NCBI GenBank assembly: GCA_001661515.1
Contig: LUVW01000008.1
Location: forward strand, 5,232 to 69,231
Direction: 5' to 3'
From: Capniomyces stellatus
Taxonomy: Eukaryota; Kickxellomycota; Harpellomycetes; Harpellales; Legeriomycetaceae
Length of the DNA stretch: 64,000 bases
Of the stretch, positions 40,801 to 54,682 are shown one piece after another. The notes below the pieces were generated by a model that had not been told where the DNA came from, did no database searches, and saw only the letters and a program-made list of their open reading frames with translations. Every line of letters begins with the position of its first letter. Positions within the stretch are counted from its first letter, which is position 1. Position numbers and translations under genes: made by a program.

Positions 40801-43800
40801 AATCCAAAATAGTTTAAAAAGAAACAAAACAAGCGTAAACAGTCTCAAGCCAGAAAAGCCAGAGTACGATTTCAAAAAGTACTTTACACCCGTGCATAAA
40901 AAGGCCACTAGAAACACTGGAACTGCAGACAAAAATTTTGTAGGAGCTGGGTCAGGGGAGTATTTAGATAATAAAAATGGCAATGTAGGCATGAGTTTGC
41001 ATTCCAACAGCAATAGCCATAGCAGCCACAGCAGTGGTAGTGGTAGTGGTAGTGGTAGTCCATACGTATTAGCAAATGAAGGGAAATCTGGTTTTGATAC
41101 TTTTGAAGGCAGTGGCGGCAGCAAAAGTGGCGATTGGGTACTTGGTGTAAACAGAGAATATCCTGCACCAACACGGGCTCTTCCAAAGTTACTCAAGAGG
41201 AATTTATACTCTACCACGACCGAGACACCAAGCCCAAAGGTGCCCAACCAAGCTCATGACGAGAAGTTGCAGCCGCCATATGACTATACAGAAACCGACT
41301 GGAAGCATCCAACGGTTCCTTTGTTTGCTTTGACGGCAAAGGCGATATGCTTGCAACTTAACACGCCAATTAGTCTTCTCGAGTTTAACCAAATTGAGCA
41401 CTACATGAAGGAAATTGACCCTGATGTTCCGCTAAACCAGCAATGGGCCACACTGCTTCCAATCCAGGTTTCATTGAAGGCGGGTGAGCTAAGGCTTCAG
41501 CTGCGGGACATTCCCGTTCCGCTGCTGTATATTCCGGACCCTTTCTTTTCCGATGATGCTGCAGAAATTGAGGCTAGACAAAACCAAGAGTACAAGAGCT
41601 TTCGAGGAGGCTTGAAATTCGAGGGGGGATTTATTATTTCTGAAAAACAAGCCAACCGGGAAGCCCTGCGACTGATGAGCTTTTCAGTTGGCAAGATTCC
41701 GGCTTTGAGTCTTTCTAGCGAGTTGGCGGAGCAGTTGTCGGCTGTTGGAGAGTACTCGGAGGCAGACCGCTCGCTGGTTCTTCCTTGGTTTGTTTCAAAG
41801 AGCTTCATGTATCCACGAATACACTCCAACATTTCGTTTATCATCTTTACTGCTGCAACGGACAAGTCGGCAGCCGCGCTTGAGATTGTCAAGTCGGGAA
41901 ATATCACGGACCACCCCGCGCTAGGTATTACTGCAGACACACTGATTAGGCTGGTTGAGCTCAACCGATTTCCAATTGCGTCTCCAGGAGTGTGCTGGGG
42001 GCAGCGGATCCAGCCAACAATAGTATCGTTTTCGCAGCGGTTTGAGAGCATTTCCTCGTCATCATCTGAACCTAGTCCTCACACTGGCTGGTGGGATAAG
42101 CTGCGGTCCCGCATGAACTTTAAAATTCGTGTTTCATTGGTGGATGTTGATCTGAACGAACTGGCCACCACTGACAGTTTTAGGCTGTCAAAGGCGTACA
42201 AAAGTCGGCGTAAGGTTAAGGTTTCGCCGAATGTGGAGCAGACAGGGGAGGTGTTATTTTACTCGCCTAGTGGCCGTGACCCGCTTAGGTTTAACGTGGC
42301 CAACAGAGGGTACTTGTTTAGCTTCAGAGGTGACGTGCGCATTTCGTTGGGAGAAGGCAGCTTTGAGGCGTCTGGAATCAGCGACACGTTTAAAAAGGAG
42401 TTTGTGATCGATCCTGGAAACGGATCCAGCCAAGAATTTGCTATAGCGCCAAGGCTAAGCGAGTTGCTGAGGCTTAGATGCCGTACCTTCAGCTGCGGGG
42501 TTCCGTCGTTTGATAAGCTGAACTGCGACATCAAATATTTGCTCAAGTCTTCAATTCCAAGTGGTTCGTATACCAACTACGCTCTGCTGTTTGAAAACGG
42601 AAACAGTAACACAAGACTGTTTTTGGATTTGATTAACCAGGTCGTAATGTCGTCAAGTAGACCATGCATCAAGCTTGGCTGGCTTTCAAGTGACAGTAAC
42701 ATGTATGTGAAGGAGCTAGGCGGGTTGTCCAATGGCGTTAGGTTGTCGCTAGGAGTTTCTTACAACATTCAAGAGTCAAACAATGCTAACAGGATTTTCA
42801 GCTACGAAAACAGCCAAAAGAAGCTAAAGTCAGACAGAGATATCATTCAGGACTCTGAAAACACCGATGGAATAGCTGGGAAAATGACCAGCTGGGACAT
42901 CAGGCCACACGCACCTGAAAATGTGCCAGAGGACATCAAGGATGTGTATGATGCATATGCCGGATTTCGGTCAGCAGGGATTCATCTTGGTATTAGTTTG
43001 TTTAGTCCATTTGGGGTTGATAAGCGAGACTTGAAAAAGGACACATTTGATGCAGATAGGAGTAAAAATAGCGGAAGGAATAGCAGAAGCAGTAAAAAAG
43101 ACAGAAAGTTGTTTATGAAGTCACAAAGGACCTACGAAGAGCTTTTGCCCAATATCAAGGAGGAAACCTTGGGTGACCTGGATGCTTTGAACACTGTTCC
43201 CAAAAACAATACTGGTTCAAATATGCTTTCGACAGATGCAGTATCAGACCTAAACTTGGAAAATAGTCTGGGTTTGGACTCGGGCTCGGGCTCGGGTTCA
43301 AACTCAAACTTGAACTCAAACCTGGATTCAGACTCGAGTTCAGAATTAGGTTCAGAAATAGATTCAGGGTCGGATTCGGAATTAGACTCAGGATTGGATT
43401 CAGGATTGGATTCAGAAATAGGTTCAAATTTGAGTTCAGATTCGGAATTAGGACAAAAGAACAGGCTGTTTGGTGGATCACCAGCCAGAACCAGAACTAG
43501 AACCAGAACGAGAGATCAAACAAACAGTTTGACAACACCCATCAATATACGCAAGATGCGCAACAATTCAGTAAGCAGGTTGAGTAACCAATATAACCTT
43601 GGCAATTTGGAGAACCTGGATAGCCCTCGACACGAGTTTGTACATGCCAGCTTTGCCAACAGCGTTCTTAAAAGCCCCATCTTGCAGAACATGCAGAATG
43701 CCAACAGAATGTCGTTTTCTGATGTTATGCACACGCCAATCGACAATTTGTCCGAGTACAGCATGGTGCCTGACGAGTATGAGTCTGTCAATAGAATGAT

Positions 43801-46800
43801 TGACGAGAGCGTGTTTTATACGATATCGCCGTTGCACCGGTATATATTTGAGAGTGAGCGAGGAGACAAGTCGTTTTTTAAGGGATTTGTGAAAAAGTCG
43901 GAGGGTGATGAGTCAGCAGAAAGGCAAAGATTTGTGAATATGGATTTGTTGACTACCAGGATGTTTATGAGTTATCTAGGCCTTTTTGCGGCCCGTCTGA
44001 ACATCCCGGTTAAAAAGGGCAAGCTGTACCCCGAGCGTTCAAGCAAGGACATAAAGTTTGGTAAAGTGATGAGGTCATTCAGACTGGGGATAAACTTTGA
44101 GGATTTGCAAATTTGCCACTCGCAGCAACTGAGCGAAGTGAAGGAAATGGAGTTGCGGGAGTTAGACGACCTGGGCTACTCTTATGGTTCGCAAGAAACG
44201 GTGGCTGACTTGATAGAAAAGTTCAAGTCAATGAAGTTTTCCACCATGTTTGAGGACAACGAGCTCAAAGCTCCAAGCGCTGAGGATTCCTTTGAGACAA
44301 AGGCTGCAAAGGCGGAGGGAACGGTGTTTCAAATGAAGGCCAGGGCAAAGTTTGTCCAAGCCAACCTGCTCGCTGTTCAGCAATGCGTTAAAACCACAAT
44401 AAAGCCAAAAGAGTCAGCTTCTCATGAGTCTGAGGGTGGTAGGAAGTCTGATGATAGTTCTTTGAGGTCCGGACAGCCAGCTACAGCCAAAAAGAGCGAT
44501 AGCGGGATTGTTTTCAAGTGGAAGCTGCCTGATGCCGATGCCGACGTGGATAATTTGGATGTTCGGCTTGTCAAACTTCCATACCGTCTGCCAATTTTTC
44601 TAAAAAAGAGCTCGTATGCGGATGAAGATGCTGCTAACAAATGGACTGGCGATAGAATCAATGGGCTGCTTTTGACCCCAGAGACAATGTCTGTTTTTAA
44701 AGAGAAGCCCAAAATGGCAAGCTGGCTAAGCTTGAAGAGTCTATTTCACTTGACTTCGTTTGACCTGAGAAATGCTATTTTTTACGATGCTAAGGTTCTG
44801 TGTTTGCTGTGGGCACCCCGGCTGGTGTATTTCATTAAAAACCAGCACGAGGGCCTGATAAAGTCGCTTGCTGAAAGTGCGCAAGCCATTGACGAATTGG
44901 AAAAAACCAGAATGATGCACAAAGACAATACAGAGGCTTTTGGCGATAGAAAACTGGCTAGAAACGATGGCGTGATTGATTATACTAGTGGCAATGGGAT
45001 TAATGGCAATATGGTAGATATGGCAAACACGGCAAGAAGCGACGTCAGCAAGACAAAGCACAAACAACAGCACCTTGATTTGACAAACGTGGCCAAGAGT
45101 AAAGCCCTGAGAGTCAACAAGATAACTGACACCAGCCTGGGCCAGATTACCAAGCCGAACAGCCGTACCCATTACCTAGCAGCAAGCAATTCTGTGCAAA
45201 GTCAAGGCGCGGCGAGTCTAGTTAAACCAAGAGCGTTTAAATACGAAATGTCGAACTTTTCCGAGATAAACAACGCTGGACCATCTAGTCAGATAAACTA
45301 CAGAAAAATACTGCGTGACTCGCGGCTGACGCAGGCGATGCTACTTTGTAGACGAAAGGAGCGATTGGGGATTGCCATTAAGCTGCATGAGATAAAACAG
45401 AAGAAGCAGATGGAGGAGTTTGAGTTTGGTTCAGAGAACATTGACAACATGTACCAGGAGTCAACGGTGCAAAGTGCGCTGGAGGTGTACGACCTTTGTG
45501 TCAGGAGAAGGCTCATCAATAGGTGCTTGAGTCTACTAGGCGTTAATCCAATGAATTCATCATCAAACAACTTGGTGAACCAGTCTGAGGGCAAAGAGAA
45601 CCTGAACTCGAATGTTTTGAATGTTGAAAAGGACCAGGCGGCCCGAGATTTGGAGTCCAAGTACAGACACAGATTTCTGCTGCATTCGGCGTACCTGGTA
45701 TGGACTTCGCAAAACCGAGATGTGTCTATGAAGTTTTTCTATAGCGAGGACAGCTGGCTGGCGCTAGAGTACTTTATTTCGCAATCAGCGGCGCAGGTGG
45801 TGAGTGATCTCTCAAAAAACAAGCAGCCTGAATCAAGCAGTGTAAAGTTTTCCAAAGACTTTACAAACCTACAAAATCTTTCAAGCTCAGAAATGAACAG
45901 CAATGAAAACCTGCACTCGAAAAAGGACAAGCGGGAGGCATTCAAGGGCTTTTCGAAAAAGTCCAACTTGGCCAGCGGCGATCCAGCCTCCAAAGCGGCT
46001 AGCTTGAAAAAGAAGAAAATGTTTAAAAGGTCCAACGACAACAACGCCAGCGAGTATCACGCAAACAGCGGTACTACGCCTGCCACACCTATTAGCAAAA
46101 AGAGCTTGAGCAGTATAAACAGTAGCTTGGAAGACGGCAAGGAGGAAAGCTACGTTGATGCTGAACTAAACAGCAAAAACTACTTTTCAAATGACATCCA
46201 TAAGTTTACGCCAATCTACAGCGCGCTGATTGAGTTCCTGAACTCTCAAATTTCTTTACGCGTTGACGAAAACAGCAGCGAATCAGTTGTCGCCACCGTT
46301 GAGCGTGCGCAGCTACACATAATCAAGTTGTGTTCTGAGGACCCTGGGCTGGTTGCTTTGAACTCTGGGCGGCTTTCTTCTGTCAAGGTTAGTGAGGAAA
46401 GTGAGGACGCGCTGCCTGCAGCGTTTAGTGCTAGGAATAGTTCAAAACTTGGCAGTGGCAGGCCCAGCACTGATAGCCACTTTGAAATCAATGGTGGTGG
46501 TCCAAGCGCCAGTCAGCACCCCAGCTCGATTATCAACTTGGAGGACGACTCTCAGTCTTCAAACATCAATAGCTTAGCTGGAAATAACATTCCGGTAGAG
46601 CAGATCAACAATGTAATGGAGTCGAACGAAAAGAAGTTTATAGAGTATGAAGAGAATGTAGTAAAGACACGGATGCTGGTTGAGGTTAACAACACCCAAA
46701 TGTTTTCGGTTAAGCGAGATGACTTTATTGACTGTCCTTTGTACCTGATGGACTGCTACTATGGCGCAGATGTGGACTCAAACAGCATCAGTGGCACATT

Positions 46801-49800
46801 GTGGCCTGCGTGGGTGCCAATAGAAATTCTTTTAACACCCGAGTTTGTCGATAATGACAGTTTTAGGCATACAGAGTTTCCCAGCCCAGAAAGCACCCCT
46901 AGTCTTGTACCAAATCCGCTAGGCAAGGCGGGCAAGGACCAAGGCAATAACTCCGGGTTCAACGCTAATAGTAAGGGAAAGGAAAACGAGACTATAGCCT
47001 CTAAAAAAGCAGCTGCAGCATCAAAGTTTATTAATGGGAACCGGCTGCTGAACCAATATCGCAAGATTCTTGATAGATCCTCGGGGATTATTCTGTATGA
47101 CAAGATGAATCCTCACAGAATCCAAAACAAGGACGACGCAGTTTATGAAAATAGTGACGAGTACAGCGAGTTGGATGAATATCGCATCGGCGCAAGCAGC
47201 AGTGTACCTGAAAAGCAGGACACGGAAAGACGCGCGACAAATGAAGGTAGACTTAAGCCGAATGCAGAAGAAAGCAGCGGAAGATCCAACACACCAAGCG
47301 AGTTAGCACCAACCGAAAGTACGCTGAGCCCAGCCCTGGATGCCAGTGTTGACGAAAAGGGAGGTGAATTAGGCAATAGATTCAAAGGCTCTAAAAGACC
47401 CGCCAGTATTTTCAACATATTGAAAAGGCCGTCTTTGGCTGGCTCTGAGGCCGACAGCAACACTCACGCTGGTCGCACAGATGGTAGGAAGGCGAAAAAG
47501 GGCACCAGAGACCACAGCAAGTCCAAAGCCGACCGAGGTAGAGCCAGCTACATTGGTATCCATATGCCACACATCAACATTTCTTGCACATCTGAGCAGT
47601 ACAGCAACATTTCAAGTCTGATAACTGAGTTGTTTATTTATAATGAGCCAGAGAAGGCGTCGTACATGGACGACCTCAACTCCATTATCCTCTCAACAGA
47701 TTTGGCCAATATAGCAGATGCGGGTCCAATGGTTACCAAGATCCAGCAGGCTTTAAGAGTGCGCCGGAGGATGATGGCTCAATGGACTGAACGTCAATGG
47801 GCGGATGCAATTCCGTATTCAAAGATAACACTAAACAAACGTGACTCAGACGCTCCAGGATTGAGCAATGATGTAGGAAAAAGCCTAGGCTTGGCGTTGT
47901 ACATGAAGCCCGAAGAGCCGGATGTTGGTGTGGGCGAGTCTGGGTGGACTTTGGACTCGTTACAGAATCTATATGACCGCATTCAGAAGGGAAGGTCGAT
48001 TTTGGTCCTGGGTAGACAGATCAACTCGCTCGAGTACCAGCTGAGGCTTACAATGGATTTGGTAAACGCTGCACAAAAGAAGATCTCCAGGGCTTCTATG
48101 ACCAAAGCCGACGCAGTAGGCTCTGATAGGATAGACAGGATGGATACAAGGTCCTTCAGCAGCGCAAAGCTGGCAGCGGTTGATGATAGGCTTTTGAAGT
48201 CGGTGGCGAGCTCGGTGAGCGATGTGTCTGTTCTATCGTCAACCTCGCAGCTTTCTACAAAGATATCGAGCCTAGTAAACTCTAGAACCCAAACTGAGGG
48301 AAGATCGGGGTTCTTGTCGAACGAGAGTGCAGCCAAAGACGAGGGCGCTGCGGATGCTGCTGAAGCGGCTGGTAACAAACAGAGCGTTAAAAAGAGTAGG
48401 AGCTCGTGGTCGTTTTGGGGGTCAAGGTCAAAGTCAGGCTCAAAGAAGCAATCAAAGCTGGATCTTCACAAACCGCTGGACTCTATCCTGTCGTCTAACA
48501 GCGACAGCGATGGAAGTGATAGTGGTGCACCCAAGGGCAGAAACGCAAACTACAACGTTGGTGATTCTGGAAGCGACCAGGATTACGACTCAGACAGCGA
48601 CGAGGGCTACTCGGGCAACAGCAAAACCATTTCGCGGCGGATAGTTGCGCACTTCTCGAGCGTCAATTGGAGGATGCTGGATAATGACTTGCAGCCGATA
48701 TGCGACTTCAAGCTGCGGCACCTGAACACCACAATGGAAACAACCTCAAACCAAGCCAACGACGTGACTATACAGATTGACTTGGTCATTGCCTTGACCA
48801 GGGTTCCTGGGTCGCCTTACCCAGAAATGATTATGCCGTTTACAGCGAACGTTGAGGGGCCAATCAACTTTACCGAGAACAAAATGCTCAAGATTGTGTA
48901 CTCGGAGCTGGCGCCGGTTGGAGGAATTGGAATTGTTGAAAATCTTGAGATCGACATGTCATCTCTGCGGATTCAGCTTTCCCAGGACGTGGGGAAGATG
49001 CTGATCCAGTACCTGTTTCCCAAACAGGACGCCGTTGCCAGTGATGTGGATGTGGCTCCGCAGACCTCCGCTACAGACAGCCTGAAGGCTGCCATCAACG
49101 ACTCTGACACGGCCAGCATGAAGAGCGGCACGAACCTGTTGAACAAAAAGACGTTTATGATGTACAAGTCCTCAGATTCGTCGAAAGACAACCAAAACAC
49201 CACGAGTTTCGGCCATTTGAAATCTGCGCATAATCCAAGTACCAAAAGCAGCGCACCGCTTGTCAGCTCAGGCCTGAACAGTCAGGCTGGCAAGAACATA
49301 ATATCAACTCGTAGCAAGATTGAGCAGCAGCAGAACCAGACGATGAAGGCGAGAGCAACCAGTAACAAGACGTTTATCCACGTTCGAATGCAAGGCAGAC
49401 CCCATATAATCACGTACCGAGGCCCCAAGCGCAAGAACATCACTGACTTGACGGACTTCCAGTTCACATCTCCAACAATAGAGCTAAGAAACGAGGTTTT
49501 GACATATTACCAGCTGCTGATGCAACTTAAGCGTGCATTTATTGGGGCTGCTGTGCACCACACTGGCGCGCTGTTTAGAGAAAAGGTTAGGCAGCTCCGT
49601 GGCATAGTTCCAAGCAAAATGACATACGACGACCTCTTCAACAAAAAGCTTGTCCAGCAAATCGATGAGGATGACTACCGGGCCCGCCAGCTGAGCTACT
49701 TTGGCGAGTTCCAAGTTCCAATTAGCGGATACAACATTGACCCCAACGACCCCAAGATGGCTCAGGCTGGTCCAAGCAAAAAGTCTCTTTTATCTCGGAG

Positions 49801-50851
49801 CATAAACGGCAACCACTCCATTCCATTTTTGTCATCGCTGCCTATCCACTCAAGCGACATTAGGCCGGTGATCAGTGGTCTGAACAGCATATCTATCAAG
49901 GACAGCATCTCCAGCCTCAGTTCCAGTGTTTCTGGGTATGTCTCAAGCTCCAGGAAACAAGGTTTGGGCTCCAGCGAGATCACATTGGACACCAGCAGTG
50001 GCAACGACCTGGCAAATTCCGGGATTTACGAGCTAAACGAAGACTTGAAGGAAAAATCCCCCCAGTCTAACTTTAGGTCGTCAAAGGCGTTTGTGCTGCA
50101 AAACGAGCTATATGACTTGTATAGCCTGGACTCTCAATACCCGAGCAGGCCTGTGGAGTCCCCGAGCCACAGCGATGGGCTTGGCGACACCTCAACTTTT
50201 AAAGAAACAAAGCCAAACTACCAGTCTGGCTCCTTCAGCACAAAGTCTGGGATTATTCCTAGAAGTCTGATGGGCAAGCGGCTATCGAACCTCAAATCAA
50301 AGTCAAAAATGTCTTCAAAACTCAGAGATTACTCTGACAAAGATCCTTCTACCAACACTGACTCTGGTGGCGTGAGTGCAAAGGCGTCCAAGTCAACGAG
50401 CTCTGCTAACATTCGCAGCCGGGTAGACCCTGCCAACGACTCGAATGGCGATACAGTTAGGAAAAGTCGGATGCAGGTTAACAGCGCCAGTTCTGACTCG
50501 CCTACAAGCTTTGATCCAGTATCAAAAAGATCTTCAAATCAGCCCAATTTGTTGGAAACATCCACTCACAGAGACTCGCCAAGTTTAGTCAGCCCAAACG
50601 AGGTTGATAAAAAGGAGCCCAACTTTGGCGAAAAGATGGTTTCAAGACTGTCTGACTTTGCTAGCAAAAATCTACTCGCCTTGCCCGGACGATCGCAGTA
50701 CTACCTTAACGACACTGAAGGCAGCTTTAGTAAGCCGGGACCGAAAAGCCCAACCCAAGACGCTGCAGATCACTCACAGGTCATATCGGTACGCATCAAC
50801 GATGTCTCTGTGGATACCATTGAGGTTGATAACAATGATGACAAAAAATAG
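34895..50851 (+). CDS. FMP27: FMP27/Hobbit/BLTP2 bridge-like lipid-transfer protein, giant form, 5260 aa
   Basis: Member of the rod-shaped VPS13/BLTP superfamily that forms a hydrophobic groove for bulk lipid transfer at ER contact sites. Exon 1 is 34895-35528 and exon 2 is 35703-50851. The intron GTAAAT...ATTACTGAATAAATGTATTTAG keeps phase 1. The N-terminus has one membrane anchor (residues about 12-40, LVYTVVFVLTAVLLWNLALI). Family landmarks: GWWDK at residues 2340-2344 (the GFWDK unit), WPAW at 3912-3915 (the WPPW unit), and the conserved end RPHIITYRGPKRKNITDL, FTSPTIELRN, LMQLKRAFIGAAVHHTGA near residue 4770-4840. It is about twice the length of yeast Fmp27 (about 2,600) or human BLTP2 (about 2,235). 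The extra length is Ser/Asn/Asp-rich low-complexity inserts, for example the SGSGS tract at 41030 and an SDSELDSGLDSG-like stretch around 43270-43460. Long antisense open frames across it are shadows. Confidence 0.9.
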
Positions 50852-51189
50852 CCTAATAACACCTCGGTCTTTTTTAACCTCTACTTTTACTTTAAAATAC
50901 GTATATACAATTTACATAATTTTCTGTGGTGCTTACACAATCTTGTTCTACGCCTTACTTATCTAAATTTTACACCTTAGTTTCATTTATCTACATTTTA
51001 CACTTTACGCTCAGTCTATTTATATCCTACATTTTTAGCTTCGTTATGTTTATTTAATGTCGGTGTTATGATTTCTTTACTCTTAATTATATTTGATTTC
51101 AATATTCAAAAAAAAATTGTGTTTATTCATTCGTTTACAAAAACCAACCGTTTTACTTTTTGCTTTTTTTTTTTTTTTTTTTACTTGGN

Positions 51190-51222
<33 letters not shown>

Positions 51223-51646
51223 GGCCAGATCGGCTAGCAGAACAGTTTATTAATTCCTGCAAATAGCGTAATTAAATGCAAACTCAGCTTTTTTGACTTG
51301 AAAAAAAAAATTAATGGAAATGAAAAAAAAAAATTTTAAACTTTAAAACCCTTTTTCAGTAACAATTCTTCAAGTAATATAAATTGACGTGGTAAATGTA
51401 GATTGTTATTTCTAATAAAAATATACTGCTAATCGCGTAAAAACTATACAAAAAGTTCAAAAATATAAAGAACTCAAACTTTGAGAATCGAAAAGCTTTT
51501 AAATTGAGATTTGCTCACCAGTACTAATTTAACACAAAAAAAAGCCTACCTCTCTTTCTTCTCACTATATCTTTCCTGACTTATTTCAGAGCTTATTAGT
51601 ATATGCAAAATACATACTAGACTTTAAAGTAATTAAATTTGTATTT
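50852..51646. other. Intergenic region with poly-T tract and an N (51189)
   Basis: 3' of FMP27 and 5' of TRF4. A long poly-T interrupted by TTACTTGG and one N (about 51168-51220) looks like two copies of a homopolymer plus TTACTTGG, and is probably a sequencing or join uncertainty. No gene seen. Confidence 0.6.
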
Positions 51647-53924
51647 ATGGCAGAGATTTCAGAATATATACCTTTGGGATTTGATTTTGAATCCATTGGA
51701 AGCGACAAGGATTTCTCCGAGGAAGAGTCCAGGCGCAGCAAAGGAGAACAGGATGTTTTGAAATCCAGCAAAAAGCGGAAAAGAGACGATAAAAATGCCA
51801 GAGACAACAATGAGATTACTATAGACGATAGCGATTTTAGCTTTGATTCAGATTATAACTCAAATGATGAAGATGAATCGGAAAATGAGGACAGCGATGA
51901 AACAGAAAATCACAGAGATAGCAATGACAAAGCACATGAAGGCGGTGAAAAGTGCTATCTTGGCTACGATGGTAAAAAGATTCCACAATGGCTGATTGGA
52001 AAATCGAAATTGAGAAGGAGGGATAATTTGGATATTCATGTAATGTAAGCTGACTTTGGATTACTTGTACCTGAATTCTCGGGGAAATGTTTGAGGAGAG
52101 TTTTTTTTTTAATAAGAATTTTTTTTTTCTGTGAGGGTAAAAGGCCATAATCAATCTGGAAAGAATTACCAAATTGAAAAGAGTTTGATAAACGAGGATC
52201 CTAGACTTGAATATAGAGTGATAAATAAATAAATAAAACGTGGTGATAGATTGAATGACGAGGTTAAAAGGTTTGTGGAGTACATAACACCTACGGCAGA
52301 GGAACATGCTATTCGAGGGTGGGTTTTGGAGAAGCTGACGCGGGTGATGAAAAAGATATTCAAAAAGGAGGACAATTACAGGATTGAGGTGATTTCGTTT
52401 GGGAGTTACAAGACAGGGTTGTATCTGCCTACAAGCGACTTGGATGTGTCGGTTTGTGTTATTTCAACGACGACAAACAAAATTTGCAAAGAGTTTGATG
52501 AAAAGGAGAACAAGAAGAAGCTGCTTTACCAGATCTCGCGGGTGCTGAGGACATCGAATTTCAGCGAGCATGTGGAGGTGATAGCCAAGGCAAGGGTTCC
52601 GCTGGTTAAAACGACAGAAAAACATTCGAAAATAGCACTGGACATTTCGATCAACGCGGTTAGCGGGTTGGAGACGGCAAAGATAGTAAACAAATTTGTT
52701 ATGGAAGAGTACCCAGTGGTGCTCAGAGGGCTTACGCTGATTATTAAGATGTTTTTGCAGCAAAGGAGCATGAATGAGGTGTACACGGGGGGATTGGGTT
52801 CATATGCTGTGGTTCTGCTGCTGGTATCATTTCTGCAACACCACCCGCGCTGCCAGTCAAAGACAATTAACCTTGAGGAGAACATGGGAGTGCTTCTATG
52901 CGAGTTTTTTGAGCTGTACGGAAAGAGGTTTAACTACGAAAACGTTGGGATTTTGATAACCGAGGGGGGCCATTATATTCCCAAGCCGTCTTACAACGAG
53001 GGCCAGTATGGAAACGACCGGAGATCGCAAAATCTTTACTTGGAGGACCCTGGCGACGCAACCAACGACGTGACCAGGGGCTCGTACGGCATGCCCAGAA
53101 TCCGCCAGTCGTTTGGAGCTGCTCTGGACATGCTCACGGGAGCGATGTTTAAATACTATCAAACCAGATCTTACGGCCGACCGCTGGACGATGGCAGCAA
53201 GGGCACGCATCAATCCTCGCCAAACTCAAAGCGCCAGAAGAACAGCAGCCGCAGAGCAAGCGGTGGCAGCGTAGACAACTCCAAGTTTGATTTGAGCCTG
53301 CCAGTCAGCTTTTTGGGGAGCATTGTTTCGGTTAGCTCGCTTTTGGCGAAAAAAAGATCAAAGTTGGCTGATGTGTTCCACGAGAACATTTTCCAGAATG
53401 AGCTGGGCGTTACTTTTGTCCCTGACTTTTCCTTCACTGGTAAAAAAATCTCCCAGCCCAACTCAACCAACAATGCCGACTCATCTGTCGAAGTTGTTGA
53501 CCAGTCTGGGCTATCTGCTGGCTCGTTTATTGCTGGCGCTGCAAACTCGATTAACGACATGGACTTTAGTTTTCTGGTTAAATCCTCTTCACCAAACTAC
53601 ATTGAGGACTCCGAGTCCAGTGAAATGACCGACAGTTTTGACTATAACAACGACAAACCTGAAAACCTCTCCAACTCCAAATCAAATTCTAGGCCTTTGC
53701 CAAACTCCAACTCCAGGTCAGGCCCAAGAAATGCCTCAGGTTCAGGTTCGGGCTCGGGCTCAGGTTCTGTTATAGATATTATTGACGATGACATTTCCAT
53801 TGCAAATGTAAAAAGCAAGCTTCAATCTGCCAATTTATCCAACAAAAATTCAAACACGTTTCAATCTCAACAAAAGTTTGACAAGACTCGATCCAACAAC
53901 TCGTTCAATTCAAACAATTTTGGC

Positions 53925-53969
<45 letters not shown>

Positions 53970-54323
53970 AACAACAATAACAACAATTACAACAGCAGGT
54001 CGTTCAACAACTCTAATAAAAACCAGACTCATTCCAGAAACTTTAATCCATACAATCAAAATAACAGAGACAACAACTCTAGCAACAGAAATGAGTTCTC
54101 GATTAGTATTAAAAACCAAAGCAGAGATAAACCCAGTTTCAATCGTCGGGGAAATCCTTCGCACAATGGAATCCAAACCCAGAAAATCGACAACACAGTT
54201 GACTTCCCCCGCTCCATAAACTCTAGGCTACGGAGTAAACCCAAGCCCAACATTACAAACTACAATGCTTCCAACAACCCTGATTTCAACCCTCACTTTA
54301 AATCTAGACACTATAAACACTAA
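51647..54323 (+). CDS. TRF4: TRF4/PAPD5-type non-canonical poly(A) polymerase, 823 aa, two exons
   Basis: Catalytic subunit of the TRAMP complex, adding short A-tails to nuclear RNAs for exosome decay. Exon 1 (51647-52044) encodes an acidic, Ser-rich leader with a KKRKRDDKN basic patch, then KKIPQWLIGKSK. The intron is 52045-52249 (GTAAGC...GATAG). Exon 2 (52250-54323) carries the enzyme: VKRFVEYITPTAEEHAIRGW, the nucleotidyltransferase GS box FGSYKTG and the catalytic Asp pair in SDLDV (residues 196 and 198). The third Asp is in ALDISIN (264). The PAP-associated domain has LRGLTLIIKMFLQQR, GGLGSYAVVLLLVSFLQHHP and ILITEGGHYIPK. The C-terminal third is disordered, with a polyasparagine run near residue 694 and RG/KN-rich sequence. 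All three catalytic Asp residues are present. Confidence 0.92.
53926..53994 (+). repeat. AAC/AAT trinucleotide repeat encoding polyasparagine
   Basis: About twenty Asn codons in a row in the C-terminal tail of the TRF4 protein, mostly AAC with AAT near the end. The mixed codon use suggests some age. Confidence 0.9.
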
Positions 54324-54682
54324 TTCTCTATATTTATATCATCAACCATTCCAATATACTGCTATTTTTAGTTTTGTATTAAAAACTTTAATTTTTTTTA
54401 CTATTAAATTCTATCCAAGCTCCATTTTGTTTCTATTTACGCCTGTTACTTTGCTTTGTCTTTTTTTTATATTGATCATTTTACTTTGTCCTCCTAGGCA
54501 TGGCATTCTCTTGAATGTTAAACTGAAATGTTAATTTCGAAATCTCAACCTGCCCAAGCCTCTGCAACATTTTTTTTTCCCTTGCTTTATTCTTTTGACA
54601 AGATTATCTTTTTTTTAAAAGTAAAAATAAAGTAATACCAATAATACCATTAAAAAAAAAAAAGACAGACCTAGTTTCATTA
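54324..54682. other. Convergent 3' region
   Basis: Between the stops of TRF4 (plus) and the TRIC-like gene (minus). T-rich then A-rich, as expected for two facing 3' UTRs. No other feature. Confidence 0.6.

Noticed and set aside
40339..41247. Minus-strand open frame of 302 codons inside FMP27, and other antisense frames of 100-250 codons there
   Set aside because: They lie opposite a continuous, conserved coding exon and have Leu/Ser-rich shadow composition.
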